From Diospyros lotus (Eukaryota; Streptophyta; Magnoliopsida; Ericales; Ebenaceae): a stretch of 64,000 nucleotides of DNA. This document shows, piece by piece, positions 1 through 10,391 of this stretch (the first letter of the stretch is position 1; each line of letters begins with the position of its first letter). The stretch spans positions 27,621,307 through 27,685,306 of the forward strand of contig NC_068343.1 of the NCBI RefSeq assembly GCF_014633365.1, in the 5' to 3' direction. The position numbers were made by a program, and so were the translations under genes. The notes under the pieces are model-generated. The model made no database searches. It saw nothing but the letters and a program-made list of their open reading frames with translations, and was not told where the DNA came from.

Positions 1-3000
1 ATTGTTGAGAATAGAAACTAGTTATTAATAAGGAATCCAGTTGACCTAATCTTGGTCTGGGTCTTACTCATCTGGTACTGGTTTTAAATCCTGTATCATT
101 AGGAATCTAATTAATGCTGACCGAACATGGTATAGTCCATCTAACATTTAGTTGTTTTGCCAGATGGCATTCATTTTCTCAGTGTAGACAAAGGTGAACA
201 CCTGGCTAGCCTAGTGCTCTCCTAGGTGATCAGGTGGCATAAGGCGCTGGGGAAGTGCCTTGCCTACTGCTAGGAAAGGCTCCCTCACTCAGGTGCTGCC
301 TAGACGAGCGCCTTTGATGAGGCATTGAGCTCCGCAAGCACTTGCCTAGGCTGTAACGAATCAAAATCAAAAGAAAAATTGATGAAAAATGAAGGGTTGT
401 CTTCAGAAGGTATGGGAAAGGTCTCTCAGTGTACTAGAAGAGTAAAATGAAAAATCAAAAGAAAAAAAAAAAAAAAAACACACCTGGCTCCAACATTGTT
501 CACTTAACCTATCATAACGCACAGTTTGAGTTCCTCATTTTTTTGTGGTTTAGGATAGCTTGAATTGACCTCATACCATAGATCTGAGGGAGGCAACTTC
601 AAGAGCAGTCATCCGAGGTCAGATGACCAAGCCATCATGAGCCAGGAACCCTTGAAGCATGACAGCCTGTCGCTGATCCTTCCGGTTGCTGCTCAACACC
701 AGTAGGCTCACCTGTGATAGGAAACCCCCTAGTGGCCATCCCTGCTCTAATATAACTCTTAAGTTTAGATTATTGTAGTGATAATTCAATATTTGCTTGC
801 ACTGTTCAGCACTTCACTCTCCCTTTTATTGGTGCAAACTTATATATGTTTGCCATAACTGTAAGCTTATAACAGTGTAACTTATACCTTTATATAAAAT
901 ATTGTGTGTGTGAATGTTTTATGTTATAAAACGTTATATTAGTTATAATCTAACTTATATTTTTGTGTTAATATTATATGTTATGTTGTATGTTTTTTTT
1001 CTTTCCTATAAGTTTTTAACATTGCTTACTTTTTATATAAATATTGAACATTTATTATATAACTTATACTTTTTGTTAATGTTATATATTATAATGTCTA
1101 ATTATCCTTTTCATTTTAAATATATTATTATTTCTTTTATTTTTTATTTTTTATTTTTGTAATTTAACACTCGTTCAATCAGGCGAGTGCTCTTATAGCT
1201 CCTATCGCTTCAGGCAATATAAGGTTCGTAGCACCCAAAGGGCACATTTTCTAGATGTTTATTAATAGGCCTTCATCTTTAAGAATGTCTGATTCTTGGT
1301 CAACTATCCATCTAAAAGAATAAGCCTTTAGATCAGTTGCTAGTCAGCTACCATGGTATAGAGTATACAATTCATATGTTAAAACTTCACTGCCAGCCTG
1401 ATGCTTAGAATGGTCATAGGTGACATGTACTGAAGATGTAATGATGATAAAGTTCTCTCCTGTATAATAGTTCAGATATTGATATAGTAATTAATGAGAA
1501 CATGCATGGTATCACCTTCCCCAAGAAGTTGTTTTCTTCTCTCTCCCTCTCTTCAATCTCAGAGACCATCTGAGCTTGGTGTCTAGTGATCTTTCTATTT
1601 GTAAACACCATTGGCAAAGTCCTTTAAGACACCAATCATGGCCTTTCATGTCACAGATATGGTTGACATGGATGAAGCACACGGTGGATTCAATTTTGTA
1701 TATGATGATCTGCCGATAGATAATAAGTAGGAAGCAGCAGTCAATCTTTTAATTTAGATTTCAAATTGTGTAATGGATAAATTGTGTTTCCATTGTTTAT
1801 TTAATATTTCCATTTTTTGCCCGTTGACATGCAATATACCTTGCTGCATTTTTAATGAGTACTCATGTAGAGAAGGGCAAAGAACTGGGATTTGGAGAAT
1901 GATTTGGCCCTCTATAATATATCACAGCTCGTAACAAATTTTTTCCTGTTACAGTTAACATACCAAAATAAATTCTTGGTGAATAATTACATTAAAAAAT
2001 TGCATAAAACTGAAAACAACTTATGAACGGTTCTGAATCCATATGTAACTGGTATTTTCCAAGGGAAGTTTGGCCTTTAAGCACAACAGTTTCACAATTT
2101 GGCAATTCTGACATTACATAAAACTTTTACTGCTATTAGATAGCATTTCTCTGACAGACAAAATTATTTATCTAGTTGTGTAATCCCTCTTTGATTATAG
2201 TGGCATAGTCTTATTTATCATGTCAATTCTTCTCTCTCTCTCTCTGGGTACAACCCTTTACAATCTTCAACTTTTTCCTATATTCATGAATAAGTTCCCT
2301 ACATTATTGTCATTTTTCAGTTAAGCACAATGAATGTTGTTCCTTTGTAAGTTTTCTTATAAATATGGTGCAACATAAGTGGATCCTTTTGTGACTGGAA
2401 GGTCACAGGTTCAAATTGTGGAAAGAATCTCTTTGCAAAGCAGGAGTAATGGCCTTGTGCACCAAGGATGTCCTTTTTTTAAGCAAGATGAAGTTGGCTT
2501 ACATTTTTTAGGCCCATTTATACGTCTACTATGACATCTTTGCAGAAATTTCTATTTTTTTGGAAAATTTGCAGGTCCTTTTCTACCTCTTAGACTTTTT
2601 AACTTTTTATTTAATTCATTTTTGAATAAATAATTTCTGCACTTAATCATTTCATACCCATCACATTGTAGTCTTTGTATCTCCACTCAATCAGTTCTCT
2701 TAAAGTTTCTGTAATTTGAATTATAAAATGCCATGGTTAAATAGTTCGTGTAGTTTTGATTTACACTTATCTTTTGTATAGGTATAAGTTTTCCCTTCAT
2801 CGTATGCATCTTTTACTTTTCAAAAATCTCATTTAGCAAAATAGTTGACCAGAAAACATCATATATTACCAAAAAAAGGAAACAGAAAACACCATATTGG
2901 ATATAGATCTTACTAGCATAGTGAAAATTCCAGGAACCATTACAGTCCTTTCTGGTATTCTCATTTCCTGAGGCTCTTGATTTCACTTTTTAATTTTTCT

Positions 3001-4157
3001 CCCACTAGCTGCTTAACCTCCAAATCATTCTAAACTCAAGGCTTTGTAATTTTAATTAAACAATCTATGAAATACTCTTCTAGTCTAAATGAATCTTCCT
3101 ACAAGCATGCTTTCTAGTCTTTGAATTCTCTTCTACTCAGTTTATTTCTACACATTGCATTTCTTCACTTCAAATGATATTTATCACACCACGATTCTGT
3201 GCAACCCCAAACTTTACCATCAAATTTCTTGTTTGTAACATGCCCTTTTGCACCATATCCACTACCACTTTTCGATTGATGTAGTTGATTGCCTTTTGAG
3301 GCTTTTTCTTTTTGATGAAAAATATTTTATTTATAAGTTGGATTTTCTATCAGGACATAGAGGCCTTCTATGTCTTCGTTTGGAAGTTAAATTTCAAAGG
3401 TCTTTTCAGTTTGGGCCTATTTAGCATCATGCAGTGAGGTGCTATTTGATATGGAGGGTCACTTCAAACAAATCTTGGTTTAGTTTTTCTATGGGTTAGG
3501 CTGTTGGGTGGTCCGCCAGTCCCTCTCTTTTGCAACATATAGATGTTTGGGATAAATAGTCTCAGTTTTTGTTAATTACTAAGTATTCCCATGCTCATGC
3601 ATAGTTTGGTGCGTGAGTTTGCTGAATTATGTAATCTAAATGACATGTATTAAATACAATGTAGTAAATAACTCAATTGGATTTATTGTTTGGTTTCTTT
3701 GGAGAGCAAAATAGGAGAATTTTCAATAGAAGTTGGGTGTTTTTCATGAAGCTGGCCTATCACCATATTAAATTCTCTGCATTTTGTTGTTTCTTGTTTG
3801 TTTGTTGGATCCATATATACTATTCTTTGATTTGTTCTCTTTTTATCTATATGTAACCTTTATACCATTAACATGTGTGCATTCTTTGTGCAGGTTGCAC
3901 CATATATCTGAACACCAATGTAAATGTTATATATTTAGGTTGTGTATCACATGATTTTCCAGTTTTTAGATGTGCTTTGCCTACAATTTTTCTGTGTTTA
4001 AATACACAATTTTTTCAAGGAATGAGCAGCTAATTGAAGACTCCTAGAACTTTAGTGTTTTTGTTTACATGTTCTCTATAAAGAGATTGTGGAATGATGC
4101 CTTTCTATTCTCTTTTCTTTTCGTTTTTTTTTTTTTTTTATCTGGGTTGACTTTTAG
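1..4157. other. AT-rich non-coding sequence, probably intron or upstream region of the SET gene
   Basis: No convincing large gene is present. Short open frames here are low-complexity or AT-driven. The sequence runs into a polypyrimidine tract and an AG acceptor at 4156-4157, so at least its right end is intron. I looked for an exon with the Cys-rich PHD finger and PIP box expected upstream of this SET domain and saw none. The segment includes a SINE-like stretch near 2390-2480, a G+C-richer patch at 190-345 resembling a decayed repeat, an isolated open stretch at 559-705 and a 30-codon ORF at 1638-1730 (see findings). Confidence 0.6.
2385..2480 (+). mobile_element. Degenerate tRNA-derived SINE resembling the plant Au SINE
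   Basis: The sequence contains a pol III B-box-like motif (GGTTCAAATTG) after a GGAAGGTCAC block, then TGGAAA and CTCTTTGCAAA. It ends with GTGCACC, TGTCC and a T-run. This order (ggtcac, ggttcaa, tggaaa, ctcttgcaaa, gtgcacc, tgtcctttt) is the layout I know for Au-type SINEs, with the middle shortened. Insertion in an intron of a host gene is common for this family. The assignment rests on remembered family structure and could be wrong in detail. Confidence 0.5.
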
Positions 4158-5313
4158 AAGCTAGAAAACGTCGGAGACGTTCCAGGATGTTGGTTTTGCA
4201 CAAGAGGAGGAGGAGGCTATTACCATTTACTCCAACAGGAGATGCTGCCCGAAGACTGGAACAAATGGGTTCCCTTGCTTCAGCTTTGACGACATTGTTC
4301 ATGGAATTTAGTGATGAACTCACTTATATGCCTGATATGGCTCCTAGATCTGCCAATCAAGCGAAGTTTGAAAATGGTGGCATGCAGGTTTGACCTGAAA
4401 CTATTTGTTCCCTTCTAATTAACCTCCCCAAAATATTTTATTCCAGGTTACAATTGGCAATTTTCTCTGTTTGGTGTTGGCAATGAATCGTGGTTTTCCA
4501 TTAGGTTCTCCCCAAAGAAGATACTGAAACTTTGGAGCAGTGTAGAGCTATGTACAAAAGAGGCGAATGCCCTCCCCTTATTGTAGTTTTTGATTCATGT
4601 GAAGGGTACCTTTCAGTTCTGTTTTATTTATTTAATCTTGTTTGCTGGCAACTATATTTGTTAAAGCAGATTGAATCTATTCTTGTTATTTGTTTATAAT
4701 GCAGTTTTACCGTTGAGGCTGATGGCCCTATAAAGGATATGACTCTAATTACAGAATATACTGGTGATGTTGATTACATTAAGAATCGGGAACATGACGA
4801 TTGCGATAGTATGATGACCCTTCTTCTAGCAAAGGACCCATCTAACAGCCTTGTTATCTGTCCGGATAAACGTGGAAACATTGCTCGCTTTATTAGTGGC
4901 ATTAACAACCATACTCCGTAAGATTGTGTCCTGTCTCATCCTGTCCTTTTTCTAGACTTGAAAACTACTTCCCTGGCTTTTCTTTCACGGTTATTTTATC
5001 CATCTCATTGTCTCTGGCATATCTGTTCTTCACATCATTAAGCTTTGACTTCTATTGAAGCCATGCCAGAAAATTGTTTGTTTGTTTGCATTAAGATTAA
5101 GAATTAAAAATATTTAAGCCCATTGTTCTTGAAACCTGTCCAATTTTGTGCAGGGAGGGTAGGAAGAAGCAGAACCTTAAATGCGTGAGGTACAGTGTAA
5201 ATGGTGAATGCCGGGTCCTTTTGGTTGCTACGCGTGATATTGCCAAGGGGGAGAGGCTATATTATGATTATAATGGATATGAGCATGAATACCCCACCCA
5301 TTATTTTGTCTAA
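4158..5313 (+). CDS. ATXR6: ATXR5/ATXR6-type histone H3K27 monomethyltransferase, C-terminal exons with complete SET domain
   Basis: Four exons join in frame: 4158-4387, 4505-4605, 4705-4917 and 5154-5313, stop TAA at 5311-5313. Every intron has GT and AG borders. They encode 233 residues and a split first codon. The product begins with a basic stretch (KRRRRSR, HKRRRRLLPF), then the conserved pre-SET linker (RRLEQMGSLASALT, ELTYMPDMAPRSANQA), and then the SET core: TEYTGDVDY, NREHDDCDSMMTLL, NIARFISGINNH for cofactor and substrate binding, and GERLYYDYNGYEHEYPTH at the end. The family places one methyl group on H3K27 in nuclear chromatin, restraining heterochromatin over-replication and silencing transposons; its PIP box binds PCNA. 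The linker and NIARFISGINNH fit ATXR6 better than ATXR5. The PHD/PIP-box exon is not in the window, so the gene is 5' partial here, or truncated. No frameshift or missing SET residue is visible. Confidence 0.9.
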
Positions 5314-5937
5314 AAGATCCTCTCAGATATTTATGTCTAACAAGTCTGCAGAATACCCCATTAACCCCAGATTCTGATCAATCCTCTTGCTAATACTATT
5401 TATTTATTTTTACTTCATTTTCACAGCTTACAAATTGTTGCTTCTTAGTCTCCTCAATTTTTCCCTCATTTTTTCTTTATGCTCGGTCCATCAACTGTAA
5501 GTAATCATGTAGTGCATGTGATTTGAGAGAAATAGAGTGGGGAAGGGGATATTTTTGGTAATTTAGCACATGAAGGTCTACATGTTTGGTTTCCATGACA
5601 TTGTGTTCATTTACCGCAGTTTCAATGAAACCACAGCAATTTCATATATTGCCTTTCATTGTCTCAAGACTAGCATGTTGAACTATTGGAGGACTTTTTC
5701 CTTCAACATTTGTTTCTCATTCTTTTTTTTTTTTATGCTGTATGGCACCATCTTACATCTTAATAGTTTTTATTTTTTTCCTAATGGGTGCATTTCTTTA
5801 GGTCCCAGATAACTGAGTCTGTTGAGCTTTCCCTCCATGTCTATAGAATAGGAAATTACTTATACCTATGTCTATACCATCCGATATGTACTAAAGGTTC
5901 TATACCTAATGGCCCTTTTTATTGGATCAATACATTC
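5314..5937 (+). other. Probable 3' UTR and downstream flank of the SET gene
   Basis: AT-rich sequence follows the TAA stop. It contains T-runs and AT-rich stretches compatible with a 3' UTR, but I cannot fix the poly(A) site. No coding pattern is visible apart from chance ORFs. Confidence 0.4.
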
Positions 5938-6206
5938 ATGCCTATGTCTATGGAATCGGAAAGGAGTGTGGGCGGGCTGCAGGGAATTTTCCAGAATGCG
6001 TCAGCGTCAACATCGCTTCTTTTCATGTTGGACAATGACGATGTGAGAGAAGCTCGCTTGGAAGGTGAATTCGTTCTCTCTTATATTTTTTTTTATGTAG
6101 TTTGTGCATATAAGAGTTTTTGAAGATTTTCTTTCTTGCAATCTTGTCAGTGCCCCCCGCTTGTGGAGAATTCAGAGATTCATCCTCCCCAGCTTACTTG
6201 ATTTAG
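5938..6206 (+). CDS. Possible two-exon small ORF, 60 residues, unrecognised
   Basis: An ATG at 5938 opens a frame that runs to a GT donor at 6065. An AG acceptor (TTGTCAG, ending 6150) continues it in frame to TAG at 6204-6206. The joined frame has 60 codons. The exon is richer in G+C than its surroundings, with an acidic stretch (LDNDDVREARLE) and a C-terminus ending SSSPAYLI. Without splicing the frame runs into AT-rich sequence and stops at 6123. I do not recognise the product. It could be a small gene, a downstream exon of the SET transcript, or chance. Confidence 0.25.
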
Positions 6207-6798
6207 CTTCTTACTTCAATTATGAAATTATTGTTCGTGATGCCATTTGCGTGTGAAGACATGATATATGTAGTAGTGATGTAGTTAAGTGTCTGTAGTC
6301 ATCAGTTCTAGATCCATAGGATAGGAACAAAGCTGTGGTAGTGCTGCTGTTGGTTTTTTGTCTTGCTGTAAATGTTCCGGTTCTCTGGTATTTTGACATA
6401 GGAGCCTTTCTGTTATAGAGCCCTCACAGCTGCTCCGATGCCTCTCTTCTAGTTAGTGTTTGGAGTATAGGTTTAGAATTTTGAGCCATGCTGTGGAAGA
6501 TGCAGCAGGTTGGGTTCCCCACACACTGCGCAGTTCTCATGTACCATTTGACTGGCTGCTGCAACATGTCCCATGATGCGTCGTAATGTGTTAATCATGG
6601 TGTCTAATGCTCATAGAGTGTTTTCAATGTCATGTGCCCAAGTTTACCCAAGTACATTATATATGCTAAGCAGCATGACTTGGACTTGGACTTCTGCAAC
6701 AATGGGAAAATACATTATGTATTTTGGTGCATTAGTTTTGAGTTCTAACAAGGTAAATGTTTCTGTTATACATAGCTCAATTGCCCAAGATGCTTATA
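6207..6798. other. Intergenic sequence, nothing recognised
   Basis: Moderate G+C sequence with no supported gene. It ends where the left LTR of the old Gypsy element starts. Confidence 0.4.
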
Positions 6799-7133
6799 TA
6801 TAGGGAGGAATAAAAACACAAACAGTAAGTCGATTACTCAAATCAATATCAATAATTAATTTCAATAATCAGAGCTACTTTCAGTTACAACCTAAAATGA
6901 CTATTTATAGGGAACTAATAGATAAAAGTGTACCCTAACTAGGATTTTTCAATCCAATCTAATAAAGATTGCACTAACTAAAGGAAATAAAAAGGTAACA
7001 AAAGAAATGAAAAAAAAAAAGTTAGAAAACAAATTAAAAATAAAAAAATAAAAAAATGATAAAACAATACTAGTTCTTATTTCTACACCTAATTGATTGT
7101 TTTCCAAAATATTTGCTCTTACAATTTTCATCA
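6799..7133 (-). repeat. 3' LTR of the old Gypsy element
   Basis: Aligns along its length with 19774-20093: shared blocks include CTACCTTCAATTACAACCTAAAA-like, AACTAATAGATAAAA, TAACTAGGATT and AAATATTTGCTC followed by ACAAT, ending CATCA in both. About 335 bp. The expected TG at the outer edge reads TA here. Confidence 0.7.
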
Positions 7134-7339
7134 TTCTCCCTTAGTTGAAAAGAACTCTACTCCAACAAGTTGCACTACAAGTACCACTCCGAGGGCTTGT
7201 GATTCATGACTCAAAAATCCCTTTTCGTAATCCAAGTATATTATCAAAATTTGGTCGATCTTTCCATTTGATGCGGAATCTTTGATAACCACTATGAGAA
7301 GTTGCCAAAATCTCATCATCAAGCACAACATCAATCACT

Positions 7340-8598
7340 TCCTTTTGTTACGTAGGTGCGTCGCACAAAGAACTTGTGACTTGCAAGAAAAATGGTAGGC
7401 AAAAGAAGAGGCTCAATGTGCCTTGATAAGTTGATAAGTCTTCCATATTGAAAACAAAATTAATACTCATATTATCAAGCAAGTAAAGTAAGTAAGCATT
7501 AGGTCTCATGTTTTTGAATGATAGGAAATGGGACACTAGCTCAAGTATGTAACTTTTTGAAGAAATGTTTAGCAAAGTATTCAAGTCAAATACGAACCAT
7601 AACATAATCACCTTCTTTAAATGCCCTAGCCCTAAAATGACAATCAACAAGTTTATAGTTGGCATTTCTCATTGTAATCTTTTGTCTAATCTCACAATGT
7701 AAGTCATGGATGAGTTGGGCAAAATTTTCAACATGCTTTGAAATTTTCAATATAAGGTGCGAGAGGAGTAGGCATGAAGAATCTCAAGGATTCTTACTAG
7801 TGAACTTATGAATAGAGTTATTGTAGGCAAATTCAAGAATTGTCAAAACCAAGCCAAGTCTTAATTACCAAGATTCTATCCTACAAGGCATTGAAGTAAG
7901 TCTCCCAAATTGCAATTAACAACTTTAATTTCTCCATCGGTTTGGGGTGGAAAGAAAAGGTGAACTTCAAACTTGTCCCAAACAATTTCATCTTCCAAAA
8001 CTAACTAATAGACTTGACATATTTATTAGGCATAATGGAATAAGGCAAACTAGATAAATTAATGATCTCTCAAAAGAATAACAACACGTGAAATATCGGT
8101 TGTCTCATTAAATGCCATCTTAGAAAACCTATCCACTATTACCAAAATTAAGTCATGTCCTCAAATAGTCTTAGGCAATCTTAGAACAAAATCCGTACAT
8201 CTTTCTAGCGTATGTGGCATAGGAAAATGAGTGTACATACCAATGTTGTTTTTCGTAGCCTTAAACAGTTGATAGGTGTGGCATTGTGAAACAATCCTAT
8301 AGACATCCCTCTTTAAAGATGGCTATACAAACCTATCCTCAACAAGTGCAATGGTTTTATCCTTCCCAAAATAGCTTGCTAATCCACTTACATGCATTTC
8401 CCAAATTAGGAAGTCTCTAAATGAAGTTTGTGGGATGCATAACTTAGTTTCATTAAAGAGACAGCCATCATAAATGACAAAATTAACAAAGAGACGGTGC
8501 TTACCTTTACTAACCTCGAGGTAAATAAGGCTAAAACTAGGGTAAGTAGGGTAAATGTCATTCAATTTATCAAAACAAATAACCTTTGTGCTCATCAC
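7340..8598 (-). pseudogene. Gypsy integrase remnant (zinc-binding end, decayed core, C-terminal part)
   Basis: Minus-strand reading gives the integrase N-terminal region (CIPQTSFRDFLIWEMH, then ASYFGKDKTIALVEDRF) at about 8323-8500, matching the usual LCIPxSSLRxxLIxExH and GHxGRDKT segments. The C-terminal part at 7348-7665 includes NMRPNAYLLYLLDNM and FNMEDLSTYQGT, matching the NAYVLDLP and FNVEDLxxY region that ends Gypsy integrases. The core between is full of stops and shifts. It belongs to the element spanning 6.8-20.1 kb and is not functional. Confidence 0.75.
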
Positions 8599-8737
8599 CT
8601 AAAGAAGACTAACTACCCGCTAAGAGCATTAACTACTTCGAGTATAAAAGAATGCCTAAGGTCAAAAGTGTACTCATCATGGAATTCGACAAACCTAGCA
8701 TGTCTAAAATTCAAGTTTTTTTGAAATTGCAAATATC

Positions 8738-9061
8738 TTAGTCTGTGATGATGACAATATTAGACAAAACTCTTGTGACAACAGATAGTACCTTCAATGT
8801 GAACAGACTACATAACATAAAACTCTTTACCATATATGGAATATTTCTATTTAGTCTCATGAGTTTCTTACCAAAGAATGTTATTAATCTACCCTCTTGA
8901 CTAAGAATGCCCCCAATACTAATGTTAAATGCATCACAAGAAACCTCAAAAACATTACTAAAATCAAGATGCCTTGAACCAAGTGTTATGGCCATCTTTT
9001 CTTTGATTTCCATAAAGACTCTAGTTGCAAAACTAGGCCACATAAAGTCTCTTTTCCTCAT
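8738..9061 (-). pseudogene. Gypsy RNase H remnant
   Basis: A 107-codon minus-strand frame reads SNVFEVSCDAFNISIGGILS, then QEGRLITFFGKKL and NRNIPYMVKSF. These match the RNase H signature (F-V-CDAS-x-GIG-LSQ, then PIAFFSEKL and YSTYDKEF). It sits between RT and integrase as expected for Gypsy pol. Catalytic changes and flanking stops make it a relic. Confidence 0.75.
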
Positions 9062-9099
9062 ACAATTGTGATAGGAGCCATGATAGTACTAAATCCATT

Positions 9100-10110
9100 T
9101 ATAAATATCCTATGAAAAGTAGTCATGCCATAGAAACTACGAATGTTAAACATTATCTTGAGTTTAAGCCATTAACTTTCTTAGGATCAATAGCTACACT
9201 AGGCAAAAATAATGATGCCTAAGAAAAGCACCTAGAGTTGTAGAAATGAGCACCTCTTAAGGTTAAAATGCAATTTTACTATCCAAAGAGTTAGGAAAAC
9301 TTGTTTGAGGTGGCTCAGATGCTTATCTCAGAGCTTACTAAATATTTATGAAAGGATTGAGCACTTGTGTCATACCTTTCATAATGGTGCTAAAAGCATT
9401 GGACAACCCAAGGGGCATAAAAAGTACATCTTGAGTCTTAAAGGCAATTTTCCACTCATCTCTTGGCTAAATATGAATATGATGAAACCTACTACACAAG
9501 TTAATCTTGGAAAACGAACTAACGTATCTAACATATCCTCTAACCTCGAAATGGAGAACTTATACTTGATGATGATTTTATGAATGGTTTTACAATGCAT
9601 ACACATTCTCCAATATCCATTTTTCTTCGAGGTTAAGTAAGCAAGTATAATACAAGGGTTAGGCTCTGACAGATAAAACTCTTAGTCAAAAGTTCATCCA
9701 CTTTCCTGTTTAATTCAATTTGCTCCTTTGGAGGGAAAAATTAGGTAGTTGAGACCTTGGAACTAAATCAATGGTATGTTGGACCATAAGTGGTAGGTTA
9801 CTAGGAAGCTCATTGGGGGCATGATATTAGAAAATTCCTACAAAACTTAATACTAGATAAAAACTCCAACTCAATCCAAAGGAACTCAAAATGGAGTCCA
9901 TAACTATAATGGATATGCATCTTACTAGGGATTGGTGGTGCTTGGTTGGTCTTGGTCTTAGTGCCTTTACTAAAAAGGTTTGGTAGGTACCAATGTTAGT
10001 TTTTTTCCTTATAGTTGAAGACATAAGTATTTTATCACCTATAATGTAATTGTTATAACATACCCTCCACAAGATCTCCTTCAGAGAGCTCCCGAGGAAG
10101 TTCATCTAGA
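9100..10110 (-). pseudogene. Gypsy reverse transcriptase remnant with upstream pol linker
   Basis: Reading the minus strand across frames shows PPKEQIELNRKVDELL near 9735-9690, then WRMC and IIIKYKFSISRLEDMLDTL near 9600-9520, then [11 protein letters not shown], matching the start of Gypsy RT (PPxEQxELxxQVxELL, [32 protein letters not shown]). Around 9760-9820 the ELPNGLPP and IDLVP linker is faintly readable. The YxDD region is not intact. Many stops and frame changes are present. Confidence 0.7.
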
Positions 10111-10391
10111 GAAGACAGTTTAAACCTGAGAGAATATCTTCTCTTGGAAGGGTCTTTGGGGCCTTGTTCCTCGAAGACCTAGGCAATCTTTCAAAGACCC
10201 TTCAGGGACTAGCTTCCTTGAAGGCTTAGCCCACTAGCCTCCGAAGCCCTTTGGGAGACACGCCCCCCATTGCTTCAACCCGTGTTGTTTCGCATAATAC
10301 GATTTTCCTATCTTCGAGCTAGCCTCCCTAGGAGACCTTCTGGGTGAGGGGTCTTCACTAAGGTCCTTCTAAGCTAGACCTAGAGACATTC
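10111..10391. other. Gypsy interior, G+C-richer, unassigned
   Basis: This short stretch up to the solo LTR insertion carries repeated phrases such as GAAGACC, CTTCGAGG and CCCTT that reappear just beyond the LTR (12985-13390), so both look like one interior segment separated by the insertion. No protein domain is legible. Confidence 0.35.

Noticed and set aside
190..345. G+C-rich patch with CCTAGG and GGCGC phrases as a gene
   Set aside because: No open frame or splice structure; it resembles a decayed plant repeat.
914..1162. 82-codon hydrophobic ORF
   Set aside because: Almost pure A/T sequence; Phe/Leu/Ile/Tyr-rich translation is a composition artefact.
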